Assembly: GCA_964471665.1 (NCBI GenBank)
Contig: CAYYHG010000001.1
Coordinates: forward strand, 1-64,000
Direction of reading: 5' to 3'
Origin: SW-9-67-25 sp964471665
GTDB lineage: Archaea > Halobacteriota > Halobacteria > Halobacteriales > Haloarculaceae
DNA: 64,000 nt
The first letter of the stretch is position 1, and every line of letters begins with the position of its first letter. The position numbers were made by a program, and so were the translations under genes. Of the stretch, positions 57,800 to 64,000 are shown one piece after another. Under the pieces are notes generated by a model. That model ran no database searches, was not told where the DNA came from, and worked only from the letters and a program-made list of their open reading frames with translations.

Positions 57800-58062
57800 C
57801 GCTCGAGGCCGTAGTGGCCCGGGTCCCCGTCGCTCCGCGGTTCGGCGAAGACGAACTCCTCGCGGTGGATCATCATCCAGGGGATCGCCCAGTCGAGCAG
57901 GACGTTTTCTGTCTCGACGTCCAGTTCTGTGCCGGGCTCGAGCCCCTGCAGGAGGCGCGCAATCTCGTATATCGTGTAGAGTTTGTCCGCCTCGAGCACC
58001 TCCGCGGGCTCGCGAAAGGCCAGCGGCCGGAGGTCTTCGAACTCGCTACGGGGAACTGGCAT
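57796..58062 (-). CDS. Small haloarchaeal protein (DUF5827-like)
   Basis: 88 residues from ATG 58062 (MPVPRSEFEDLRPLAFREPA). The pattern LYTIYEIARLLQGLEPGTEL followed by NVLLDWAIPWMMIHREEFVF is, to my recollection, a conserved haloarchaeal family (DUF5827) of unknown function. It sits upstream of the P-loop gene with a 4-bp overlap on the minus strand. No catalytic motif is visible. Confidence 0.72.
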   Translation of the reverse strand: MPVPRSEFEDLRPLAFREPAEVLEADKLYTIYEIARLLQGLEPGTELDVETENVLLDWAIPWMMIHREEFVFAEPRSDGDPGHYGLER

Positions 58063-58101
58063 GCCCGCCAGTAACGCGGTCCGGCCAGTAAACACTCCGG
58101 T

Positions 58102-58998
58102 TCACGTGTCGGTCACGAGCGACCGCTGGCGCGCCGAGAGGACGACACTGTCGGCGCCGCTCCGGATGGTTCGGTTCGTCGACCCGAAGACGAACTGGCG
58201 GAGTCGGCCCTTCGTGGGTGCGCCGATGACGGTGAGCCCGTAGTAGGCCGACTGCTCGATGATAGCGTCGGCGATGTCGTCGGCCTCCAGTACCCAGGTC
58301 GTGGTCAAGTCCGGACGGCCGATCCGCCGGGCCGCAGCCTCGACACACGCGTCGGCCCGGTCCCGCCTGCTCTCCGGCGCGTCCTCCTCGACGACGTGGA
58401 GGATGTCGACCCACGCGTCACAGTCCGTCGCCACACGCTCTGCGACGTCTGTCGCCAGTGTCGAGTGGGCGCCGTCCGCGACAGCGAGCAGTATCGAGGG
58501 CACCTGTTCGTAGCCCTGGCGTCCGTTGACGGTGATCACGTCACAGTCGGTGTGGAGGGCGATCCGGTCGGTGAGCCCCCGACGGAACCGCCCTGCCACC
58601 GAGTCGCTCGGTACCACGAGCGTCTCGACGTCGTTCGCCCTGACACTCTCCAGGACACCGCTGACGAGTTCGTGAGTGTATCCGAGCCCTCGCCCGGCGG
58701 CCGTCACCTGGTCCGTCGCCCACTCGACGAGTTCGCGTTCGGCCCCGGCGGTCAGGTCCGATACCACTTTCGAGACGGTCTGATCGGTCCCGGTACGAGG
58801 ACTGAGGACGTGCAACGACGTACCGGACGTCCGCGCGAGCGACGCGGCCACCCTGAGCTGGTCGGTCACGACCGGAACGTCGGTGGCCAGCAACGGCACG
58901 AGGATGTGCTCGTCCTCGAGACGGCCGTCGATCCGGGGTCTCCCTTCCGGGACGTCTCCCACCTCCGAGACGAGCGCGGACACCGTCCTGAGAACCAT
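58102..58998 (-). CDS. Tandem universal stress protein (UspA) domains
   Basis: 298 residues from ATG 58998. Two Usp-like alpha/beta domains: residues about 30-160 (ILVPLLATDVPVVTDQLRVA ... VETLVVPSDSVAGRFRRGLT) and about 165-298 (SILLAVADGAHSTLATDVAE ... LTVIGAPTKGRLRQFVFGST). The second keeps the G-x2-x-G-x9-G(S/N) ATP-binding pattern in GAPTKGRLRQFVFGS. Such proteins act in stress tolerance and nucleotide sensing. It is divergent from the CoA-transferase gene. Confidence 0.82.
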   Translation of the reverse strand: MVLRTVSALVSEVGDVPEGRPRIDGRLEDEHILVPLLATDVPVVTDQLRVAASLARTSGTSLHVLSPRTGTDQTVSKVVSDLTAGAERELVEWATDQVTAAGRGLGYTHELVSGVLESVRANDVETLVVPSDSVAGRFRRGLTDRIALHTDCDVITVNGRQGYEQVPSILLAVADGAHSTLATDVAERVATDCDAWVDILHVVEEDAPESRRDRADACVEAAARRIGRPDLTTTWVLEADDIADAIIEQSAYYGLTVIGAPTKGRLRQFVFGSTNRTIRSGADSVVLSARQRSLVTDT

Positions 58999-59181
58999 AG
59001 TTTCCCTACTGGACCCTACACTCAAAAAGTTGGAGGATGTTTCACTCGCTCCCGGAGGCGACGAAAACTATATTACATCCCCAACGCGGCGAGGGGCAAC
59101 GCTCTTTGTGGGGTCGCTCCCACCGTGGAATATGACGACAGAGACGTTCAGCAGTAACCGTAGCGTCCGGGGGGGTCAATC

Positions 59182-60411
59182 GTGACTGCAGCGGAGCGTC
59201 CGGGACCGCTCGACGGACTCCGGGTCGTCGACTTCTCCGGGATGATAAGCGGCGGGTTCGCGACGCTCGTGCTCGCGGACTTCGGTGCCGACGTCGTCTT
59301 CGCCGAACACCCCGAGTACCGCGACCCGCTCCGGGAGTGGCCGCCCTTCGAGAACGGCACCTCCCTGTGGTGGAAGGCCATCGCCCGGAACAAGCGGTGT
59401 ATCACGCTCGATCTGGGATCCGACGCCGGCCGGGAGGTCGCCCTCGAACTGGTCGAAGACGCCGACGTCGTCTTCGAGAACTTCCGGCCCGGCACCATGG
59501 AACGGTGGGGGCTGGGCTACGAGGACCTGCGCGAGGTCAACGAGGGGGTCGTCATGGTTCGTATCTCGGGGTACGGCCAGACCGGCCCGCGGTCGGAGAA
59601 ACCCGGCTTCGGAACCATCGCCGAGGGCGTCTCGGGGTGGGCCTACGCCAACGGCTTCCCGGACCGCGAGCCACTGCTGCCGCCGATCAGCCTCGCGGAT
59701 CTCACGGCGGCGCAGTTCGCAGTCCAGTCGACGATGTTCGCCATCTACGAGCGCGACCTCGGCCGCAACGCCAGCGGCGAGGGGCAGGTCGTCGACGTCA
59801 GCCTCTACGAACCCCTCTTTCGACTGTTCGTCGGCGACGTCGAGACGTACCACAAGAAAGGGGACGACCTGCAGCGAACCGGCAACAAACACCCCAACGC
59901 GGCGCCGCGGAACGTCTACGAGACCGCCGACGGCCACGTCGCGCTGTCGGCCTCCTCCCAGCGCATCTTCGAGAACGTCGCCCGCGCCATCGACCGCGAG
60001 GACCTGATCGAGGCCGACCGCTTTGCGACCAACGAGAAACGCGTCGCGAACGCCGACGCGCTCGACGCCGAGGTCGAGGCCTGGACCCGCGAGCGACCGA
60101 CAGCGGAGGTCATCGAGATCATGGAGGCCCACGACGCCATCGTCGGACCGATCTACAGCATGGCCGATATTTTCGAGGACGAACAGTACCGCGCTCGCGG
60201 GGACATCGTCGAGGTTGAGGACGACCAGGTCGGGACGCTGCAGACCCCCGCGACGATTCCGCGGTTCTCGCGGACGCCGGGCGAGGTCACCCACGCCGGA
60301 CCGCCGCCGGGCGCACACACCGAGACTGTCCTGTGTGACGAACTGGGCCTCGACGGTGGTCGCCTCGACGAGTTGCGCGAGGCGGGCGTCGTCGGCACCG
60401 ACGGGGCGTAA
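59182..60411 (+). CDS. CaiB/BaiF-type (class III) CoA-transferase
   Basis: 409 residues; GTG start at 59182. Class III CoA-transferase features: LRVVDFSGMISGGFATLVLA, DLGSDAGREVALELVEDADV, ENFRPGTMERWGLGYEDL, RISGYGQTGPRSEKPGFG, and QVVDVSLYEPLFRLFVGDVE near the catalytic Asp. The enzyme moves CoA between a donor acyl-CoA and an organic acid. The next gene begins 2 bp after its stop and encodes a DRE-TIM lyase/synthase, so the two may act in sequence on a CoA thioester. Confidence 0.87.
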   Translation: MTAAERPGPLDGLRVVDFSGMISGGFATLVLADFGADVVFAEHPEYRDPLREWPPFENGTSLWWKAIARNKRCITLDLGSDAGREVALELVEDADVVFENFRPGTMERWGLGYEDLREVNEGVVMVRISGYGQTGPRSEKPGFGTIAEGVSGWAYANGFPDREPLLPPISLADLTAAQFAVQSTMFAIYERDLGRNASGEGQVVDVSLYEPLFRLFVGDVETYHKKGDDLQRTGNKHPNAAPRNVYETADGHVALSASSQRIFENVARAIDREDLIEADRFATNEKRVANADALDAEVEAWTRERPTAEVIEIMEAHDAIVGPIYSMADIFEDEQYRARGDIVEVEDDQVGTLQTPATIPRFSRTPGEVTHAGPPPGAHTETVLCDELGLDGGRLDELREAGVVGTDGA

Positions 60412-60413
60412 CC

Positions 60414-61499
60414 GTGCGGCTCAGCGACGTGACCATCCGGGAGGGTGGACAGATGCCGGGTCGCTCGTACGACGCCGGGACGCGGATCGCGGCGGGGCGC
60501 GAACTCGACCGGCTGGGGCTGTCCTCGATCCAGCCGGGTTTTGCGGTCGCAAGCGAGGCCGACCGGGAGGCCATCGCGACGCTGGCAGCCGACTGCGACG
60601 CCGACGTCGTCTCTATCGCCCGCGCGGTGACGGGCGACGTCGAGGCCGCACTCGACGCCGGCGCGGACGTGATCGAGGTGTTCGGCCCGCTGTCGGCACT
60701 CCAGTTGGAACACACCGTCGGCACGTCCCGCGCGGAGATGCTGGAGGCGATGGCCGACGCGCTGGACGTGGCCCGCGAGGGCGGTGCGACGCCACAGTTG
60801 ACGCTGGTCGACGCCTTCCGGACCGACCGCGAACACGTCGTCGCTGCCTTCGAGCGGTTCGCCGACGTGCCGGTGGTCAGCCTGGCCGACACGGTCGGCG
60901 CCCTGACGCCCGCCGGCGTGGCCGAGTTTCTCGGGGCTCTGGAACGGGAGGGGGTCGACCTCGGTCGGTCGGGTGTCCACTTCCACGACGACCTGGGCGT
61001 CGCGACGGCCAACGCGCTCACTGCCGGCCGCGCTGGCGTCGGGAAAGTCGACGTCAGCGTCGCGGGCCTGGGCGAACGCGCCGGCAACCCGCCTCTCGAG
61101 GAGGTCGCCGTCGCGGGGCCGGTCGGCGGCCGGGTGGACGTCGACGTCCGCTCGGAGGAACTGATCCCGGTCTGTCGGGCGGTCCTGGACGCACTCGGCG
61201 AGTCCGTCGACCCGCGCAAGGCCGTCCTCGGCCCGGAAGTCACCGAGCACGAGTCGCCGATCCACACGGCGGCGATGCTCTCAGAGCCGAGTGTCATGGA
61301 GCCCTACGACCCGACACGCTTTGGCGGGTCCCGGACACTCATCTTCGGGCAGAAAACCGGCCGCGGAGCCGCCCGCCGCCTGCTCGAACGGGCCGGCCGG
61401 GAGCCGACCGACGATACGATCGAGGCACTCCTCGCGGCGCTCCAATCAGAGGACCCGGTCGAACTCGACGGCGCGGTCGATATCGCACGCGACGTGTGA
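60414..61499 (+). CDS. DRE-TIM metallolyase/Claisen condensation enzyme (LeuA/homocitrate synthase-like)
   Basis: 361 residues, GTG start. The first strand LSDVTIREGGQMPGRSY holds the metal-binding Asp and Arg but reads REGGQ where typical isopropylmalate synthases have RDGEQ. VHFHDDLGVATANAL supplies the HxH ligands and GLGERAGNPPLEEVAVAG the Asn ligand. No LeuA dimer or regulatory domain is present. It is about the length of a catalytic barrel plus lid. It could be a lyase (HMG-CoA or citramalyl-CoA type) or a synthase. Coupling with the CoA-transferase favours an acyl-CoA substrate; this is inference. Confidence 0.8.
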   Translation: MRLSDVTIREGGQMPGRSYDAGTRIAAGRELDRLGLSSIQPGFAVASEADREAIATLAADCDADVVSIARAVTGDVEAALDAGADVIEVFGPLSALQLEHTVGTSRAEMLEAMADALDVAREGGATPQLTLVDAFRTDREHVVAAFERFADVPVVSLADTVGALTPAGVAEFLGALEREGVDLGRSGVHFHDDLGVATANALTAGRAGVGKVDVSVAGLGERAGNPPLEEVAVAGPVGGRVDVDVRSEELIPVCRAVLDALGESVDPRKAVLGPEVTEHESPIHTAAMLSEPSVMEPYDPTRFGGSRTLIFGQKTGRGAARRLLERAGREPTDDTIEALLAALQSEDPVELDGAVDIARDV

Positions 61500-61529
61500 C
61501 GCCGGTACCGAACAGAAAGGGACCGTCTC

Positions 61530-61606
61530 ATAGTGCTGTAAGCCAGTACCGGATCGACCGCAGGACGTGACGCGGTCGAAACGGAATTCGTTACAGCAAT
61601 CACTGT
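61530..61606. mobile_element. Miniature inverted-repeat element, family B, copy 3
   Basis: About 77 bp. The right end TTCGTTACAGCAATCACTG matches copy 1, and the left end is shortened by four bases (TAGTGCTGTAAG). The core ACCGGATCGACCGCAGGACG is shared. Flanks are TCA and TCG, so the 3-bp duplication is not exact. The convergent small membrane gene ends inside it: its TGA stop is formed by the element's own TGATTGCTGTAA. Confidence 0.7.
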
Positions 61607-61797
61607 CGCTCGCGCCGGTCGGCGAGCCAGACGACGGCCGACCCGCCGGCGAACCAGAAGACACCGACCGCGAGGAACACGACGTTGTCGGTCGCCACAC
61701 CGACCGCAATTGCCGCGAAACCGACCAGCAACGCGAACGCGAGAACGATCTGGTAGAACCGGCCGAGTCTGGCAAACCAGAAGACGTACCCGTCCAT
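61600..61797 (-). CDS. Small two-helix membrane protein
   Basis: 65 residues with two hydrophobic segments (about 17-34 and 38-57), starting MDGYVFWFARLGRFYQIVLA and ending LADRRERQ. The gene follows the antiporter gene by 1 bp and may be co-transcribed. Its stop codon lies within a family B element, so the original C-terminus may have been different. Function unknown. Confidence 0.62.
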   Translation of the reverse strand: MDGYVFWFARLGRFYQIVLAFALLVGFAAIAVGVATDNVVFLAVGVFWFAGGSAVVWLADRRERQ

Positions 61798-61798
61798 G

Positions 61799-63655
61799 TC
61801 AGTCGTGTGGGTGGAACCGTTTGACCGCCGTTCCGACGGATTCCGACTCCCCGAGGAACGTGATGTGGTCGCCGTACTCGAGGACTTCGTCCGGTTCGGG
61901 GACGTGCGCGTCCGCTCCCTGGCCGACCTCGGCGACGAGACACCCCCCCGGGATAACGTCGTTGATATCCCGTATCGACGTGCCGACCAGGTCCTTGGCG
62001 GTCACCTCGATCTCCTGGATGTCGTGGCCGTCGCCGAGGTCTTGCATCCAGTGGGCCAGTTCGGGTCGCTCGATCTCGTTGTCGATCGCGAACGCCGTCG
62101 CCATCGGGGAGTCGATCGCGGTGACCGACAGCGATTCGAAGGCGTCGATGTTCTCGGGGTCGTTCACCCGGGCGTAGACGTTCTCGACGTCGAACTTCGT
62201 CCGGGCGGTCTGGCAGACGAGCAGGTTGATATCGTCGTCCGCGGTCGCCGCGACGACCATCTTCGCCTCCTCGATACCGGCCTCCCGGAGGACGTCCGAC
62301 TCCGTGCCGTCCCCGTCGAGAACAGTAAAGCCCGCCTCGCGTGCCGTCTGTCGCTGGTCGTCGTCGCTCTCGACGATCACGACGAACTCGCCTCTCTTTT
62401 CCAGTCGTTTGGCGAGTGCCGTACCGACACGGCCCCCGCCGACAATTATCGTGCGCATTGGTGACACTCCGAAGAACTCGCCGATCTGCCGGGCGAACCC
62501 GGCCTCGATCAGGTCGGTCGCGAAGATAACGATGAACACCGTTCCGAGCAGGACCTGTCCCGCTTCCACGTTGCCAGCCAGCTCCAGTTCGATGGCGAAA
62601 AGCGTCGCCACGCTCGCGGGGATGATCCCCCGTGGTCCCATGGCCGCCAGGAACAGCCGCTCGGGGCGGGTAAACCGCTCGACGCCGGCGGTCGAAATGA
62701 ACGCGACAGCCGGCCGGATGACCAGCATGACGGTCACCACCAGCAGGATACCGCCGACGCCCAGTCCGAGGACGGCCTCGAAGTCGATCAGCGCTGCCAG
62801 CGAGATGAACACGAACCCGAGGGCGATCAGCGTCGCGTCCCGCGCGAACTCCTCCATCTCCTCGCGGTGGGGGAGTTCGAGGTTGCCCAGCGCGATGCCG
62901 GCGGTCGCCGCGGCCGCGATACCGGCTTCGGCCGCGACAGCCTCGGCCAGCGAGAAGGCCCCGACCGCGGCGCTCAACAGCAGAAACCGGGCCGCCTGGG
63001 GCGCCTCCTCGGGCGTTATCTCGTGTTGTACCAGGTAGTAGATGAGGCCGGTCGCGAGCAGTCCGGCCACGAGGCCGACTCCGAACCGCTCCAGGAAGGA
63101 CAGCACCGTCGCGGGAACGCCCAGGTCGTCGAGCAACAGCGTCTCGAAGATGACCACGGCGGCGATGGCGGCGGTCACGTCGTTGATGATCCCCTCGGTC
63201 TCGAGGGCGGCAGCGACGTGTTCCCGGACGCGGACGACCTCGAGGATCGGTGTGATGACGGTCGGCCCAGTCGCGACCAGCAGCGCACCCACGACGAGGG
63301 CCAGTTCCCACTCGACACCCTCCAGGAACCGGACCGCCACGGCCGTTCCGACGAACGTCACGACGGCGCCGATTGTCACGAGTCGCAGGGACGTCGTCTC
63401 GGCCTCGCGGATGTGCGAAAACCGGAGGGCGAACGCGCCGTCGAAGACGATGATCGCGACGCTGAGTCCGACGATCGCCTCCAGTCCGTCACCGAACGTC
63501 TCGAGCGTGACGAGTCCGAGCACCTCCGGTCCCAGGAGGACGCCCGCGAGGATGTAGAACACGACGCTCGGGACTCGCAGCTTGTTCGCGAGCAACTGAG
63601 CACCGATCCCCAGCAGCAGGATGGCTGCGACAACCGGCAACAGGTTCGCTGCCAC
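61799..63655 (-). CDS. Cation/proton antiporter with TrkA-N and TrkA-C domains (CPA family)
   Basis: 618 residues. Twelve or more hydrophobic helices (residues 1-390) include GVEWELALVVGALLVATGPT, GIINDVTAAIAAVVIFE and LAAMGPRGIIPASVATLFAI, the CPA (NhaP/KefB-type) pattern with the ND and GPRG motifs. At about residue 397 a RCK/TrkA-N domain begins: RTIIVGGGRVGTALAKRLEK (GxGxxG) with DGDGTESDVLREAGIEEAKM. A TrkA-C domain ends the protein. It exchanges Na+ or K+ for protons and is gated by nucleotides. It is followed by a small membrane gene on the same strand. Confidence 0.9.
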   Translation of the reverse strand: MAANLLPVVAAILLLGIGAQLLANKLRVPSVVFYILAGVLLGPEVLGLVTLETFGDGLEAIVGLSVAIIVFDGAFALRFSHIREAETTSLRLVTIGAVVTFVGTAVAVRFLEGVEWELALVVGALLVATGPTVITPILEVVRVREHVAAALETEGIINDVTAAIAAVVIFETLLLDDLGVPATVLSFLERFGVGLVAGLLATGLIYYLVQHEITPEEAPQAARFLLLSAAVGAFSLAEAVAAEAGIAAAATAGIALGNLELPHREEMEEFARDATLIALGFVFISLAALIDFEAVLGLGVGGILLVVTVMLVIRPAVAFISTAGVERFTRPERLFLAAMGPRGIIPASVATLFAIELELAGNVEAGQVLLGTVFIVIFATDLIEAGFARQIGEFFGVSPMRTIIVGGGRVGTALAKRLEKRGEFVVIVESDDDQRQTAREAGFTVLDGDGTESDVLREAGIEEAKMVVAATADDDINLLVCQTARTKFDVENVYARVNDPENIDAFESLSVTAIDSPMATAFAIDNEIERPELAHWMQDLGDGHDIQEIEVTAKDLVGTSIRDINDVIPGGCLVAEVGQGADAHVPEPDEVLEYGDHITFLGESESVGTAVKRFHPHD

Positions 63656-63733
63656 GGCTGAGGTGCTATTCGACTCCCCGAGTATTATTCTGTCGGTTTC
63701 TGGACTGTTTCGTGCGGACTGCTGTGGCTGTCA

Positions 63734-64000
63734 CTACACCTCGAAGGATCCGGGGTCGTCGGCGGCCGCTACGACGTCGACGGCAGCCCGGTTCTCGACG
63801 ACGTCGTGGACGCGAACGATGTCGGCCCCGTGCTGTGTGGCGACAGCGGTGGCCGCGATGGTGGGATCGAGCCGGCTGTCGGGGTCGCGGCCGACGAACT
63901 CGAACATCGACTTGTGCGAGTGTCCCACCAGCACGGGACAGCCCAGTCCCTGGAACTCCTCGAGTCGGCCCAGCAACTCGAAGCTCTCGGCGGCCGACTT
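63734..64000 (-). CDS. folP: Dihydropteroate synthase, C-terminal fragment (cut by window edge)
   Basis: The last 88 residues of a minus-strand gene that begins beyond the window. LGCPVLVGHSHKSMFEFVGR (compare G-x-SRKS of DHPS) and IAATAVATQHGADIVRVHDV are the pterin-binding barrel end of dihydropteroate synthase. The enzyme joins a pterin diphosphate to p-aminobenzoate in folate or tetrahydromethanopterin-like synthesis. It could be a fused archaeal form; the N-terminus is not visible. Confidence 0.82.
   Translation of the reverse strand, partial: KSAAESFELLGRLEEFQGLGCPVLVGHSHKSMFEFVGRDPDSRLDPTIAATAVATQHGADIVRVHDVVENRAAVDVVAAADDPGSFEV

Noticed and set aside
59132..59185. 17-codon ORF overlapping the CoA-transferase start
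   Set aside because: Too short, no promoter at proper spacing, and low-complexity ending; not supported as a gene.
1..64000. CRISPR arrays, rRNA operons or complete insertion sequences
   Set aside because: No regularly spaced direct repeats, no rRNA-like sequence and no transposase frame were recognised in the window.

Overview
This window comes from a halophilic archaeon (class Halobacteria). The DNA is GC-rich and the proteins are strongly acidic. Secreted proteins carry twin-arginine lipoprotein signals. The gene set is archaeal and haloarchaeal: halocyanin plus a ba3-type terminal oxidase, sensory rhodopsin I with its transducer HtrI, SRP19, Gar1, aIF-1A, a GHMP-type shikimate kinase, an Lhr helicase, a RIO2 kinase and an intron-containing tRNA-Gln. 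I do not assign a species.

Layout. 1-2.4 kb: end of an ArsA-type ATPase operon, a small membrane protein and an orphan branched-chain amino-acid-type binding protein. 2.5-9.9 kb: a respiratory copper island with a CcoI-like P1B ATPase, an accessory membrane protein, a halocyanin fusion protein and subunits II and I of a ba3 oxidase. 10-17.5 kb: housekeeping genes (SRP19, Gar1, PQQ-repeat lipoprotein, sugar-acid dehydratase, cis-prenyl transferase, shikimate kinase, chorismate mutase, aIF-1A). 18-25 kb: CapA-like lipoprotein, sopI-htrI phototaxis operon, Lhr helicase, CBS protein. 25-31 kb: a large unknown membrane protein and a four-gene metallopeptidase/vWA-MoxR operon. 31-36.5 kb: a Liv-type ABC importer with fused permeases. 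36.5-49 kb: many short mobile elements among an SDR enzyme, a membrane winged-helix regulator, an M29 aminopeptidase, ThiM, a PrsW-like protease, decayed genes, tRNA-Gln, RIO2, an E1 alpha/beta pair and an arylamine N-acetyltransferase. 49-58 kb: a set of sugar, alcohol and lipid enzymes (CDP-alcohol transferase, Gfo/Idh/MocA-aldo/keto reductase fusion, second Gfo/Idh/MocA enzyme, MDR dehydrogenase, GT4 glycosyltransferase, methyltransferase, P-loop protein). 58-64 kb: Usp protein, CoA-transferase plus DRE-TIM lyase pair, cation/proton antiporter and the end of a dihydropteroate synthase.

The most unusual feature is a set of short (about 76-81 bp) non-coding inverted-repeat elements in several sequence families. 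Seven copies are flanked by an exact 3-bp direct repeat of the form TNA (TGA, TCA or TTA). In five of these the repeated triplet is the TGA stop codon of the adjacent gene, so the element sits immediately after a preserved stop. Two copies 9 kb apart differ at only 2 of about 80 positions, which points to recent movement. One element interrupts a decayed S9 peptidase, another a decayed HNH nuclease, and another splits the vWA-MoxR operon. No transposase that could mobilise them is visible here. The second lead is the four-gene metallopeptidase/vWA-MoxR operon with two unrecognised proteins.
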